Assembly (NCBI RefSeq): GCF_900105925.1
Contig: NZ_LT629791.1
Span: 5,612,001-5,676,000 of the forward strand
Reading direction: 5' to 3'
Length of the DNA stretch: 64,000 bases
Source of the DNA: Jiangella alkaliphila
GTDB taxonomy: Bacteria > Actinomycetota > Actinomycetes > Jiangellales > Jiangellaceae
A program made the translations under genes and the position numbers. The notes beneath the pieces were generated by a model that made no database searches, was not told the origin of the DNA, and was given only the letters and a program-made list of their open reading frames with translations. Shown here piece by piece: positions 35,390 through 44,146 of the stretch. Every line of letters starts with the position of its first letter. The stretch's first letter is position 1.

Positions 35390-35746
35390 ATGGACGCGAC
35401 GCGAGTCATCGGCGTCTACTACGACGCCTGGAAGAACAAGAAGGGAGACATGACCGGGGTCCCGCTGGCCGATGACATGGTCTTCAAGGGCCCGATCGTC
35501 AGCTTCACCGACGCCGCCGGGTTCACGCAGATGGCCGCCGAGGCCGGCGCAGCCGTCACCGCGTTCGAGGTGCGGCGTCAGTTCACCGACGGATCGACCA
35601 TCTGCTCGATCGTCGACTGGCAGATGGCCATGCTGCCCGGGGAAGTCCTCACCTCGGCCGAGATCCTCGAGGTGGAGGACGGGCAGATCGTGCGAGGTGA
35701 ACTGATCTACGACGCCGAGTCGCTGCGCAAGGTGATGGCCAGCTGA
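35390..35746 (+). CDS. SnoaL/NTF2-like small protein
   Basis: A 118-residue alpha+beta-barrel protein: MDATRVIGVYYDAWKNKKGD, LADDMVFKGPIVSFTDAAGF and VEDGQIVRGELIYDAESLRK fit the NTF2-like fold. Such proteins act as small isomerases, hydrolases or ligand binders; no catalytic residues are conserved enough here to choose. GAAGGAG precedes ATG 35390. It is divergent from the SigG-like gene and probably under its control. Confidence 0.82.
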   Translation: MDATRVIGVYYDAWKNKKGDMTGVPLADDMVFKGPIVSFTDAAGFTQMAAEAGAAVTAFEVRRQFTDGSTICSIVDWQMAMLPGEVLTSAEILEVEDGQIVRGELIYDAESLRKVMAS

Positions 35747-35826
35747 ACACTGTCCGCGGGTCGGGCTCGTCACCACGCGAGCCCGACCCATGCAGCCCCT
35801 GCATCGATGACCGGCCAGGTGAACGC

Positions 35827-36162
35827 TCATGAGGCGGACTCGTGGAGCCGCGCGAACCTGCGGGCCTCGTCGGCCAACTGGTCCCATGCGTCCACGCTGG
35901 CGATCGGCAACGACACCCACTCACGAAACACCCGCCCCGCGGGAGCGAACGGCTCACCGAGGCCCTCGCCGATCAGCTCGCGAACACGCTGCCGCGGCAG
36001 CTTGATCACCAGGGCATCCGCCTGGGCATCGAACGAGGCGAAGAACCGGCCCCGCAACCTCAGGCACGGGAAACCCATCATCGTCGACCGCTCGACCCCG
36101 CGGTCGGCGAGCAACCGGTCCTCGATGTCCTCATACAGCGCACCGGCAGTCCGATCCACCAC
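35827..36162 (-). CDS. TfoX/YjbR-like small protein
   Basis: About 111 residues: ALYEDIEDRLLADRGVERST MMGFPCLRLRGRFFASFD, a core LVIKLPRQRVRELIGEGLGE and FREWVSLPIASVDAWDQLAD. This pattern fits the TfoX N-terminal/MmcQ-YjbR family, with no firmly known role. The start is GTG 36162, preceded by GGGAG; the longer frame upstream lacks coding bias. It is monocistronic, convergent with the SnoaL-like gene. Confidence 0.75.
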   Translation of the reverse strand: MVDRTAGALYEDIEDRLLADRGVERSTMMGFPCLRLRGRFFASFDAQADALVIKLPRQRVRELIGEGLGEPFAPAGRVFREWVSLPIASVDAWDQLADEARRFARLHESAS

Positions 36163-36504
36163 CGCTTGCTCCCTTCCACGACGTCCCGTGCGGACGACCC
36201 GCCCCATTCCGCGCCATGTACTGGTCGATGCCAGCACATCCAGGAAATCATCGCCGGTTCGATGACATCCGGGCCAGGCCGGCATCTGACCTCGCACCAA
36301 TCCAGGCTGGGCCAAACTCGTCAGGCCCGCGTCGGGCCGCTCATCGACGCCACGCCCTGCTCCGCTGGAACCACCCGTCGTCGAGGTCACGGCCGATGAG
36401 GAACCCGAGGCCGTGAGATCCTGGCGGATCGTCGTCGCGAAGATCCAAGAACGGGCAGTTCGGCGAGCGGCGCTCCATCAACGACCCGCGCCATCGGGAA
36501 GCGT
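36163..36504. other. Intergenic, no gene recognised
   Basis: About 340 bases between the TfoX/YjbR-like start and the 3' end of the ECF42 gene. Frames on both strands lack bias. No dyad or motif stands out. Confidence 0.4.
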
Positions 36505-37728
36505 TCACCGAGACGGTCGGCCGGCTGTGACGAGGTGGTCGCGTCTACTGGCCAGGAACTCGAGTTCGGGTTGGGTGGGCGCCAGTTCCGCGGCGCGGGC
36601 GTAGGCCTCGGCCGCCTCCGCGGTCCGTCCGAGGCGCTCCAGCATCGCCGCCCGGGACGCGTGCAGCAGGTGGTAGCCGTCGAGGTCGTCCGCTATCCCG
36701 TCCAGCAAAACAAGGGCGGTCGCGGGCCCTTCGGTCTCGGCTACGGCGATGGCGCGGTTCAGTGCCACGACCGGGGTCGGCATGATCGCCACCAGCCGGT
36801 CGTAGAGCCGGACGATCGCCGGCCAGTCGGTGACGTCGTACGTGACGGCCGCACAGTGGACCCCGTGGATCGCGGCCTGGAGCTGGAACGGTCCCATCCG
36901 ACCCCGTTGGATGCAGGCCAGCACCAGCCGGTGTCCGTCCGCGATGAGCGTTCGATCCCACAGTGATCGGTCCTGGTCGCGCAGGAGAACGATGCCGCTG
37001 CCACTGCGCGCCGGGACCCGGGACTCGCACAGCAGCATCAGCGCGAGCAGACCGAGCGCCTCGGGCTCGTCCGGCATCAACGCCGCCAGTAGTCGCGTCA
37101 AACGGATCGCCTCACGACGAAGATCAGCGCGCGCTTCCTGGCCGTCGGCGCCCGCGTTGTAGATCAGGTACAGGACCGACAGCACTGCGCGTAGCCTCGC
37201 GGGGAGTTCCGCCTCACCGGGCACACGGTAGGGAATGTTCGCCGCCTTGATCTTGTACTTGGCGCGCACCAGCCGTTTGGCCATGGTCGCCTCGCTCACC
37301 ACGAACGCGCGAGCCACCTCACCCAGGGACAGCCCACCGATCAGTCGCAGCGTGAGCGCCACCTGGTGCTCCACGCTGATCGCCGGGTGGCAACACGTGA
37401 AGATGAGCCGGAGCTGGTCATCACGGCTCAGACCGAGGTCCCCACCTGGAGCTGCGGCGAGCTCGCTCGCCGCTGCTGCGGCCAGCTGCTGGTACAGCTC
37501 CCGGCCACGCTGATTGCGTCGTACGACATCGGTCGCGCGGTTACGGGCAGTCGTCACGATCCATCCCGCCGGATTGTCGGGGATCCCGTCCCTCGGCCAC
37601 CTGTCCAAAGCGGCGACGAACGCGTCCTGGACCGCGTCCTCGGCGAGCGAGATGTCACCGAAGACGCGGACCAGCGTCGCCACCGCACGACCATGGGCCG
37701 CACGGAACGCACGCTCGACCTCGTTCAT
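36505..37728 (-). CDS. ECF42-type RNA polymerase sigma factor, second copy
   Basis: A 407-residue paralogue of the protein at 20729. Region 2: DISLAEDAVQDAFVAALDRW with GWIVTTARNRATDVVRR; region 4: LSLGEVARAFVVSEATMAKR LVRAKYKI. The C-terminal TPR-like domain has YLIYNAGADGQEARADLRRE and VALNRAIAVAETEGPATALV. ATG 37728 is chosen from homology. Its DGPF partner lies just upstream on the same strand. The two ECF42 proteins differ throughout, so they arose long ago or were acquired separately. Confidence 0.92.
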   Translation of the reverse strand: MNEVERAFRAAHGRAVATLVRVFGDISLAEDAVQDAFVAALDRWPRDGIPDNPAGWIVTTARNRATDVVRRNQRGRELYQQLAAAAASELAAAPGGDLGLSRDDQLRLIFTCCHPAISVEHQVALTLRLIGGLSLGEVARAFVVSEATMAKRLVRAKYKIKAANIPYRVPGEAELPARLRAVLSVLYLIYNAGADGQEARADLRREAIRLTRLLAALMPDEPEALGLLALMLLCESRVPARSGSGIVLLRDQDRSLWDRTLIADGHRLVLACIQRGRMGPFQLQAAIHGVHCAAVTYDVTDWPAIVRLYDRLVAIMPTPVVALNRAIAVAETEGPATALVLLDGIADDLDGYHLLHASRAAMLERLGRTAEAAEAYARAAELAPTQPELEFLASRRDHLVTAGRPSR

Positions 37729-37753
37729 CCACTCAGGTCCGAGCCACGGGCTG

Positions 37754-38131
37754 TTACGCCGGTTGGACGCGGCCGGTGGCCCGGAACGGCCGGACCTCGA
37801 CGGCGTGGTTGGTCGCGTCCACGACCTTGCCCGCCCACTCCAGGGCATGGTCCAGGCTCTCGGAGTTGATGATGTAGAAGCCGCCGATGTGCTCCTTGGC
37901 CTCCGTGAAGGGACCGTCGGTCATGACCTTGTCCAGGCCGGTGCCGGCACTCACCACGGTAGCAACGTCCGGGCCGTGCAGTGCCCCGCCGAACACGAAG
38001 GCACCAGCAGCCTCCATCTCCTCCTCCAGCGCGACCACCCGAGCCATGAACGACTGCATCTCCTCCGGCGTCGCCGGGGCTCCCTCGACCCTGCCCTGCA
38101 CCTCGTACACCGACAACAGGTACTGGTTCAT
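37754..38131 (-). CDS. DGPF (YCII-related) protein, ECF42 partner
   Basis: A 125-residue DGPF-domain protein: MNQYLLSVYEVQGRVEGAPA, the motif in KVMTDGPFTEAKEHIGGFYI and the end DHALEWAGKVVDATNHAVEV RPF. It precedes the ECF42 gene by 25 bases, giving the same DGPF-sigma order as at 20391-21940 but without a VOC gene. The longer frame upstream to 38446 lacks similarity. Biochemical role unknown. Confidence 0.9.
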   Translation of the reverse strand: MNQYLLSVYEVQGRVEGAPATPEEMQSFMARVVALEEEMEAAGAFVFGGALHGPDVATVVSAGTGLDKVMTDGPFTEAKEHIGGFYIINSESLDHALEWAGKVVDATNHAVEVRPFRATGRVQPA

Positions 38132-38479
38132 CCGAACTCCCAACCACATTGACGCTGGCGCTTCCCTCTCCGACCTACTGACGAACGGGAGCATGCCGAT
38201 CAGGACACCCAGTCCGAAGACTACGACTGCGCATTCTCGGCCCCACGGAGTCGTGCGCGTCCAACGGGTCAGCGACGGGCGCGGTGGCATCGTGCGATGC
38301 CTGCGAGCGGACCGGCACCCGCAACGGTGAGAGCGGCAGCGGCGAGCCACCGCGGACCGGCGTTCGCGACCCAGCCGCAAAGAGCGTGCCCTGGATCTCA
38401 GGGCGGTGTCGACGACGGAATCGGCCGGGTCGCCGCCGGCGTTCACCCGCAGGAACCTGGCTCGAGCTCGCGAGCTTCG

Positions 38480-38930
38480 TCAGGCCCCGCCACCCGCATC
38501 GCCCACCGCCACGTCAACGAGCGAGGTTCCTCCCGGACTCTGCCGGGCGCGGCGTGCCGCATCGTGACCGCCGACCAGGTGCTCAGCGCGGAGCGGCCCA
38601 GCGTGCGGGCCACTTCCTCGGCGGCGGGCGGCGTGCGCTCGACGGCGGCGCGGGTCGCCCCGATCGCCTTGGGCAGGAACAACACCGCGTAGGCGAAGCA
38701 CAGCACGGCGGCGCTCTGGTAGAGGCCGGGGACCACCCGCGGGGAGAAGACCAGCGACAGCCCGACCACGATCCCGGGCAGCGCGTGGCCGAGGTAGGAG
38801 ACCCCTTCCAGCGCCGCCGCCCGGACCGCGGCCACCCCGCCGCGGGCGGCCCGGCGACGGACGGCCGCTCGGCGACGACCACGATCGACGCCAGCGCCGC
38901 CAGCACCAGCGCCAGAGCATCTGCCGGGTG
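38480..38930 (-). pseudogene. Iron-type ABC transporter permease remnant
   Basis: Minus-strand translation gives GVSYLGHALPGIVVGLSLVF, then GLYQSAAVLCFAYAVLFLPK, AIGATRAAVERTPPAAEEVA and RTLGRSALSTWSAVTMRHAA. This is the EAA-loop region of FbpB/ThiP-type permeases. Upstream hydrophobic sequence (LALVLAALASIVVVAERPSV) sits in a different frame. Both ends are lost, and no binding protein or ATPase gene is nearby. A clear relic of an iron or thiamine importer. Confidence 0.65.
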
Positions 38931-38958
38931 GCCGATGGTTCGGCGGCCGATGGCTGTT

Positions 38959-39855
38959 TCAGCGGCTCACCGCGGTCTCGCGCTCCACCCGCGAGAGCTT
39001 GTCGGGGTTGCGCACGTAGTAGAGCCCGGTGACGAGGCCGTCCTCGACCCGCACCGCGACGACGCCGTCGAGCTCGCCGTCGACCCGCACGATCAGGCCG
39101 GGGTAGCCGTTGACCTGCGCCGGCTCGGCCGACATGGCGGCACCGAGCCGGTTCAGGCCGGTCGCCCACAGGCGAGCCACCTTGTCAGCACCCACCGTGG
39201 GCCGCTGCATCGACTGCTTGACGCCGCCGCCGTCGCTCATAGCGACGACGTCCGGCGCGAGGATGTCGAACAGGATCCGCAGGTCGCCCGTCTCGATCGC
39301 ACGCTGGAAGGCCGCGAGCGCGGCCCGGGTCTCGGCGGAGCTGACCGTTCCACGCGGCCGGCGCGCGGCGACGTGCGCCCGCGCGCGGTGGGCGATCTGG
39401 CGCACCGCGGCGGGGTTCTTGTCGACGGCCGCAGCGATCTCGTCGTAGGCCAGGTCGAACACGTCGCGCAGCACGAACACGGCCCGCTCAGTCGGGGTGA
39501 GCGTCTCCAGGACCAGCAGCATCGCCATCGACAGGCTATCCGCCAGCTCGACGTCGTCGGCGACGTCGGGCGCGGTCAGCAACGGCTCGGGCAGCCACGG
39601 GCCGACATAGGACTCCTTGCGCCGGCCGACGACGCGCAGCCGGGCCAGCGCCTGCCGGGCGGCGATCCGGACCAGATAGGCGCGCTGGTCCCGCACCGTG
39701 CTCAGGTCGACGCCGGCCCACCGCAGCCACGTCTCCTGCAGCACGTCCTCCGCGTCGGCGGCCGAGCCGAGCAGCTCATAGGCGACGGTGAAGAGCAGGT
39801 TGCGGTGGGCGACGAACACCTCGGTCGCGGCGTCCGCCCCGCCGTCGTCGCCCAT
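38959..39855 (-). CDS. ECF41-type sigma factor with SnoaL-like domain
   Basis: A 298-residue sigma factor (SigJ-like). Region 2: AYELLGSAADAEDVLQETWL RWAGVDL; region 4: LAYDEIAAAVDKNPAAVRQI AHRARAHV. The C-terminal domain holds both ECF41 marks: the DGGG motif in VVAMSDGGGVKQSMQRP and NPDKL in LYYVRNPDKLSRVE. In ECF41 proteins this domain both assists and restrains activity. ATG 39855 has a GGGAGA ribosome site. It is divergent from an SDR gene at 40024, the kind of oxidoreductase partner typical of ECF41. Confidence 0.93.
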   Translation of the reverse strand: MGDDGGADAATEVFVAHRNLLFTVAYELLGSAADAEDVLQETWLRWAGVDLSTVRDQRAYLVRIAARQALARLRVVGRRKESYVGPWLPEPLLTAPDVADDVELADSLSMAMLLVLETLTPTERAVFVLRDVFDLAYDEIAAAVDKNPAAVRQIAHRARAHVAARRPRGTVSSAETRAALAAFQRAIETGDLRILFDILAPDVVAMSDGGGVKQSMQRPTVGADKVARLWATGLNRLGAAMSAEPAQVNGYPGLIVRVDGELDGVVAVRVEDGLVTGLYYVRNPDKLSRVERETAVSR

Positions 39856-40023
39856 GGGTCTCCCGTCTCGCCGCGCTTCGCCATCACTCACAAGATGCCG
39901 CGCGCCATCGGTTTGTGACATCACCGCGGCGATGACCCGCGTCACAGTGCCGTGCCTGTCACACCCGGCCGGGTGCGGGCATCTCATGACCGGCAATGAC
40001 AACGGCGACGAGCGGAGTGACGG

Positions 40024-40893
40024 ATGACGGAGCCAGGGCCGGCCTCGCTGGCGGGACGGGTCGCGGTCGTGACCGGGGCCGGGTCCGGAATCGGCGCGGC
40101 GACGACGGTGACGCTGGCAGCGCTGGGCGCGCGGGTGTGCTGCGCCGGACGTCGTGCCGACGGCGTCGAGCGGACGGCCGAGCGGATCACGGCCGCGGGC
40201 GGCAAGGCCTTCGGGCTGCGCGTCGACGTGGCGTCGCCGGAGGACAACGCCGCGATGGTGCGCGAGACGGTGAACCGCTACGGCGCCGTGCACATCGCGC
40301 ACCTCAACGCCGCGACGGGGCACTGGGCCGGCGTCCTGGACTACCCGCTGGAGGAGTGGGACCACACGATGGCGGTGAACCTGCGCGGTGTGCTGCTCGG
40401 TCTGCAGGCGACGGGACGGGCGATGCGCGCCGCGGGCGGCGGCTCGGTCGTGGTCACGGCGTCGGCGGCCGGGCTGACCGGTGTGCGGATGTCGGCGGCG
40501 TACTCCGCGTCCAAGCACGGCGTGATCGGGCTGGTGAAGTCGGCCGCACTGGAGCTGGGGCCGGCCGGCATCCGGGTCAACGCGATCTGCCCGGGCTTCA
40601 TCGCCAGCAACGAGCTGCTACGGAGGATGGGCGAGGAACTCGACGTCAGCAGCCGGTTCCCCCTGGGCCGGCCCGGGCAGGCCGACGAGGTCGCCCACCT
40701 GGTCGCGTTCCTGGCCGGCGAGAACGCCTCGTTCATCACCGGCAGCGTCTTCACCATCGACGGCGGCTGGCTGGCCGGCGGCATCGAACTGCGAAGCGAT
40801 ACCGACGACCCCGCCACGGGCGATGACACGGTCGCCGCCCTCGCCAACACCGGCGCCCGGACCTCCCGCGAACACCAGCCACGCCGGACGTAG
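40024..40893 (+). CDS. Short-chain dehydrogenase/reductase
   Basis: A 289-residue classical SDR: VAVVTGAGSGIGAATTVTLA (TGxxxGIG), HLNAATGHW in place of the NNAG segment, Ser in VVVTASAAGLTG, YxxxK in AYSASKHGVIGLVKSAALEL, and the C-terminal FITGSVFTIDGGWLAGG. About 30 extra residues follow the usual end. It is divergent from the ECF41 gene and a likely target. The substrate is not evident; NAD(H) or NADP(H) cannot be told. Confidence 0.9.
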   Translation: MTEPGPASLAGRVAVVTGAGSGIGAATTVTLAALGARVCCAGRRADGVERTAERITAAGGKAFGLRVDVASPEDNAAMVRETVNRYGAVHIAHLNAATGHWAGVLDYPLEEWDHTMAVNLRGVLLGLQATGRAMRAAGGGSVVVTASAAGLTGVRMSAAYSASKHGVIGLVKSAALELGPAGIRVNAICPGFIASNELLRRMGEELDVSSRFPLGRPGQADEVAHLVAFLAGENASFITGSVFTIDGGWLAGGIELRSDTDDPATGDDTVAALANTGARTSREHQPRRT

Positions 40894-40925
40894 TCGTTCC
40901 CGGGCGGCTTCGGGCCCATCGATGA

Positions 40926-41216
40926 TTGCGGGCGCACGCCATCTGGGACCCGATCTACGACGGCATCCGCGAGCGCATTGCCGCGTTCGTGGACAAGCCG
41001 CCCGGCGGCGACAAGCCGCCGCGGCCCAGGCGCTGGTCACGATCGTCGAGGCCGAGCACCCGCCGTTGCCGGTGTTCCTCGGTCCTCAGGGCCACCAGAT
41101 CGTGCCGAAGGGTCTACGCCGACCGGCTCAAGACCTGGGCGGATTGGCAGGACCTCGCCGTCGAGGCCCACGGCACGACCGTGCACGACCCCGGACCCCA
41201 CCGTGGCTTGAGCCAC
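40926..41216 (+). pseudogene. Frameshifted C-terminal fragment of another SDR
   Basis: Three frames in turn give AIWDPIYDGIRERIAAFVDK, then AAAQALVTIVEAEHPPLPVF LGPQGHQIV, then VYADRLKTWADWQDLAVEAHG. Together these read like the tail of an SDR of about 280 residues (the AIVEAEHPPLRVFLG-type ending). At least two frameshifts separate the pieces and the catalytic core is missing. No start or product is expected. Confidence 0.6.
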
Positions 41217-41279
41217 TCCTGTGACGCACGCCATAGGCCGCTCCTGTCAGCTATCGGGGCGTCGTTCCGCTCAACCCAC

Positions 41280-42842
41280 ATGAGCACGAACCATGTACAG
41301 GCAGTACCCGCTGACGGGTCCGGCCCGGGCGCGCCGGACGCGCGCCAGCTGCGCACGATCCTGATCGCCGTCTCGATGGCACTGATGGCCGTCATCGCCT
41401 CGGTGTCCGGGCTCAACGTCGCGCAGACACGCATAGCCGTCGACTTGGAGACCACGCAATCCACGGTCTTGTGGATCATCAACATCTACACCCTCGCGCT
41501 GTCCGCACTGCTGCTGCCGCTCGGCGCGATCGGTGACCGCCTGGGTCGCAGGCCGACGCTGATCGCCGGGTTGGCCGTGTTCGGCGTCGCGAGCGTTGTC
41601 GCCGCCCTCGCGCCGACCGCTGAATTCATGCTCACAGCGCGCGTGGCCAACGGTGTCGGGGCAGCCATCATCATGCCCGTCACCCTGGCCGTGATCACCT
41701 CCACGTTCCCCGAGGATCAGCGTGGCAAGGCGATCGGCGTGTGGACCGCCGTCGCCGGAGGCGGCGGCATCCTCGGCATGTTCCTGTCCGCCCTTCTCAT
41801 CGACGTGGCCGACTGGCGCTGGCTGTTCGCCCTGCCCATCGCCTTGGTGGTCCTCGCCCTGGCCATGACGCTGAGGTCGGTTCCCAACTCCCGCGAGCGG
41901 TCCGCCCACGCCTTCGACACCATCGGCGCACTCGTCTCCGTCGTCGCCGTCGTCGGCCTCATCTTCGTCCTCCAGGAGGGGCCGGAGCGCGGCTGGACCG
42001 CACCGGCGACGCTGACCAGCCTGGCCGTCGGCGTCGTCGCCACGGTCGGCTTCGTGTCTTGGGAGTTGCGCCGCAAAGACGCCGCACTGCTGGACGTGCG
42101 CCTGTTCCGCGAACGCGGCCTTGCCGGCGGCTCGACCACCCTGGTGGCGGTCTTCGGTGTTCAGTCAGGCATCTTCGTGGTGCTCTTCCCGTTCTTCCAG
42201 GCCGTTCTCGACTGGTCGGCGTTGCTGTCCGCGGCGGCGCTGATGCCGATGGCCGCCGCGATGATGACGGCCTCCGGGCTGGCCCCGAGGATGGCTTCGC
42301 GGATCGGGGCCCGGCCGACCATGACCGCCGGAGTCGCGTTGACCGCTGCCGGACTCACGCTCATGGCCCTGTCCGTTTCCGTCGACGGCGGCTACCTGTC
42401 GATCCTGCCCGGCATCATCGTCATGGGCATCGGCATGGGCCTGGCCATGGTGCCATCCACCGAGGCCATCACCCTTTCCCTGCCGCGCGCGAAGCAGGGT
42501 GTCGCCTCGGCCCTCAACGACGTCACCCGCGAGTTCGGCACCGCGCTCGGCGTCGCCGCGCTGGGGGCGATCCTCACGGCCGGCTACCGCGACGCCATCG
42601 ACGACCGGCTGGACGGCGTGCCCACGGCGACCGCGGCCACCGCGCGGGAGGGCATCGCCAACGCCGTCGAGGCATCGGCCAGCGCTGGCACGGACACGCA
42701 ATACCTCCTCGACGCCGCGAGACAGTCCTACGTGGACGGATGGCAGCAATCCATGTGGGTCGGTGTCGCCGTCATGGCCGTGCTCGCCCTCTACATCGCC
42801 CTGCGCGGTCCGAAGGACGCCACCCGCGCCACCGAGGTGTGA
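41280..42842 (+). CDS. MFS drug-efflux transporter, DHA2 (14-TM) type
   Basis: A 520-residue proton-coupled exporter with about 14 membrane helices. Motif A is GAIGDRLGRRPTLIAGLAVF between helices 2 and 3, and motif C-like GVWTAVAGGGGILGMFLSAL marks an exporter. It resembles the EmrB/QacA group for antiseptics, dyes and antibiotics. The frame extends upstream through the SDR fragment; ATG 41280 is the true start. It is 86 bases from the flavoprotein gene, perhaps cotranscribed. Confidence 0.9.
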   Translation: MSTNHVQAVPADGSGPGAPDARQLRTILIAVSMALMAVIASVSGLNVAQTRIAVDLETTQSTVLWIINIYTLALSALLLPLGAIGDRLGRRPTLIAGLAVFGVASVVAALAPTAEFMLTARVANGVGAAIIMPVTLAVITSTFPEDQRGKAIGVWTAVAGGGGILGMFLSALLIDVADWRWLFALPIALVVLALAMTLRSVPNSRERSAHAFDTIGALVSVVAVVGLIFVLQEGPERGWTAPATLTSLAVGVVATVGFVSWELRRKDAALLDVRLFRERGLAGGSTTLVAVFGVQSGIFVVLFPFFQAVLDWSALLSAAALMPMAAAMMTASGLAPRMASRIGARPTMTAGVALTAAGLTLMALSVSVDGGYLSILPGIIVMGIGMGLAMVPSTEAITLSLPRAKQGVASALNDVTREFGTALGVAALGAILTAGYRDAIDDRLDGVPTATAATAREGIANAVEASASAGTDTQYLLDAARQSYVDGWQQSMWVGVAVMAVLALYIALRGPKDATRATEV

Positions 42843-42928
42843 CGCACGTCACCTGCTGGTCCTGTCAGGAATCGGGGCGCTGTCCCGCTCAAGGTCACGA
42901 AGAGCAGCGGGACCGACAGGAGCATCGC

Positions 42929-44128
42929 ATGAAGCATCGCATCGTCGTTCTCGGCGCGGGCTATGCCGGGGCCTACGTGGCCGGGAACCTGGCCGGCCGG
43001 TTGTCACCGACGGACACCGAGATCACAGTGGTCAACGCCGCGCCGGAGTTCGTGCAGCGGCAGCGGCTGAACCAGCTGGCGGCCGGCCGCGAGGTCGCGG
43101 CTCCGCAGCTGACCGAGGTCTTCGCGGGCACGACGATCCAGGTGCGGCTGGCCCGGGTCACCGCGATCGTCCCGGAGCGCCGGGTCGTCGCGGTGGCCGA
43201 CGCCGAGGGCGGCGGCGAGGTCGGCTACGACTCGCTCGTGTACGCGCTCGGCAGCCACGTCGCCGACCACATCGTCCCCGGCGTGGCCCAGCATGCCTTC
43301 GACGTCGCCGGGCGGCCCTCGGCGCTGCGGCTGCGCGAACGCCTGGACGAGCTGGAGCGGCGGGGCGACGGCGGACGGGTGCTGGTCGTCGGCGACGGGT
43401 TGACCGGCATCGAGACCGCCACCGAGATCGCCGAGGCCCGGATCGGGCTGTCGGTGTCGCTGCTGGCCCGCGGCGAGCTGGGCGCCCGGCTCTGCACCGG
43501 TGCGCGCACCCATCTGCGCCGGGCTTGCGCGCGGCTGGGCATCACCGTCGTCGAGCACACGAGGGTAGACGCGGTCGAGGCCACCCGGGTGCGGTGCGCC
43601 GACGGCGCCGTCCTGGCCTCCGACGCGACGGTCTGGACGGGCGGGTTCGCGGTCAGCCCCATCGCCGCCGCCGCCGGGCTCGAGGTCACCGAGCACGGTC
43701 AGATCGTCGTCGACCGCACCATGCGGTCGGTCTCGAACCCGGACGTCTACGCCATCGGCGACAGCGTCCACACCATCGGCGACAACGGCCGGCAGCTGCC
43801 GATGAACTGCGGCTCGGCCGGCTACACCGGCCGCCAGGCCATCGAGGCGATCGTGGGACGCCTGACCGGCCGCGACATCGCGAACGTCAAACTCGTCTAC
43901 TGGAACAACGCCATCAGCCTCGGACGGCGCGACGGGATCCTGCAGCTGATCGACGGCGCCGCGCAGCCGCGGCGGAGATTCGTCGGCGGGCGGATGGCCA
44001 GGCAGATCAAGGCCGGCGTCCAGCGGGGCGCGCTGCTGGGCACCATGCACCCGACGGCGTTCGGCCTGCCCAAGCGCCGGCGTCGCCTGGCCACCCCATC
44101 GAACGACGCCCACACGACGGTCGCGTAG
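42929..44128 (+). CDS. NDH-2-like FAD-dependent oxidoreductase
   Basis: A 399-residue pyridine-nucleotide-disulfide-type flavoprotein: FAD loop IVVLGAGYAGAYVAGNLAGR, NAD(H) loop VLVVGDGLTGIETATEIAEA, and the FAD-ribityl segment NPDVYAIGDSVHTIG. No redox-active CxxxxC pair, which fits type II NADH dehydrogenases and related quinone reductases. Eighteen bases separate it from the ECF41-like sigma gene. Oxidoreductases are conserved ECF41 neighbours and targets, so redox-linked regulation is likely. Confidence 0.88.
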   Translation: MKHRIVVLGAGYAGAYVAGNLAGRLSPTDTEITVVNAAPEFVQRQRLNQLAAGREVAAPQLTEVFAGTTIQVRLARVTAIVPERRVVAVADAEGGGEVGYDSLVYALGSHVADHIVPGVAQHAFDVAGRPSALRLRERLDELERRGDGGRVLVVGDGLTGIETATEIAEARIGLSVSLLARGELGARLCTGARTHLRRACARLGITVVEHTRVDAVEATRVRCADGAVLASDATVWTGGFAVSPIAAAAGLEVTEHGQIVVDRTMRSVSNPDVYAIGDSVHTIGDNGRQLPMNCGSAGYTGRQAIEAIVGRLTGRDIANVKLVYWNNAISLGRRDGILQLIDGAAQPRRRFVGGRMARQIKAGVQRGALLGTMHPTAFGLPKRRRRLATPSNDAHTTVA

Positions 44129-44146
44129 CCGTCTACGTTGGTCCGC

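Noticed and set aside
36535-36966. Plus-strand frames over the ECF42 gene
   Set aside because: Mirror of a strongly coding minus-strand gene.
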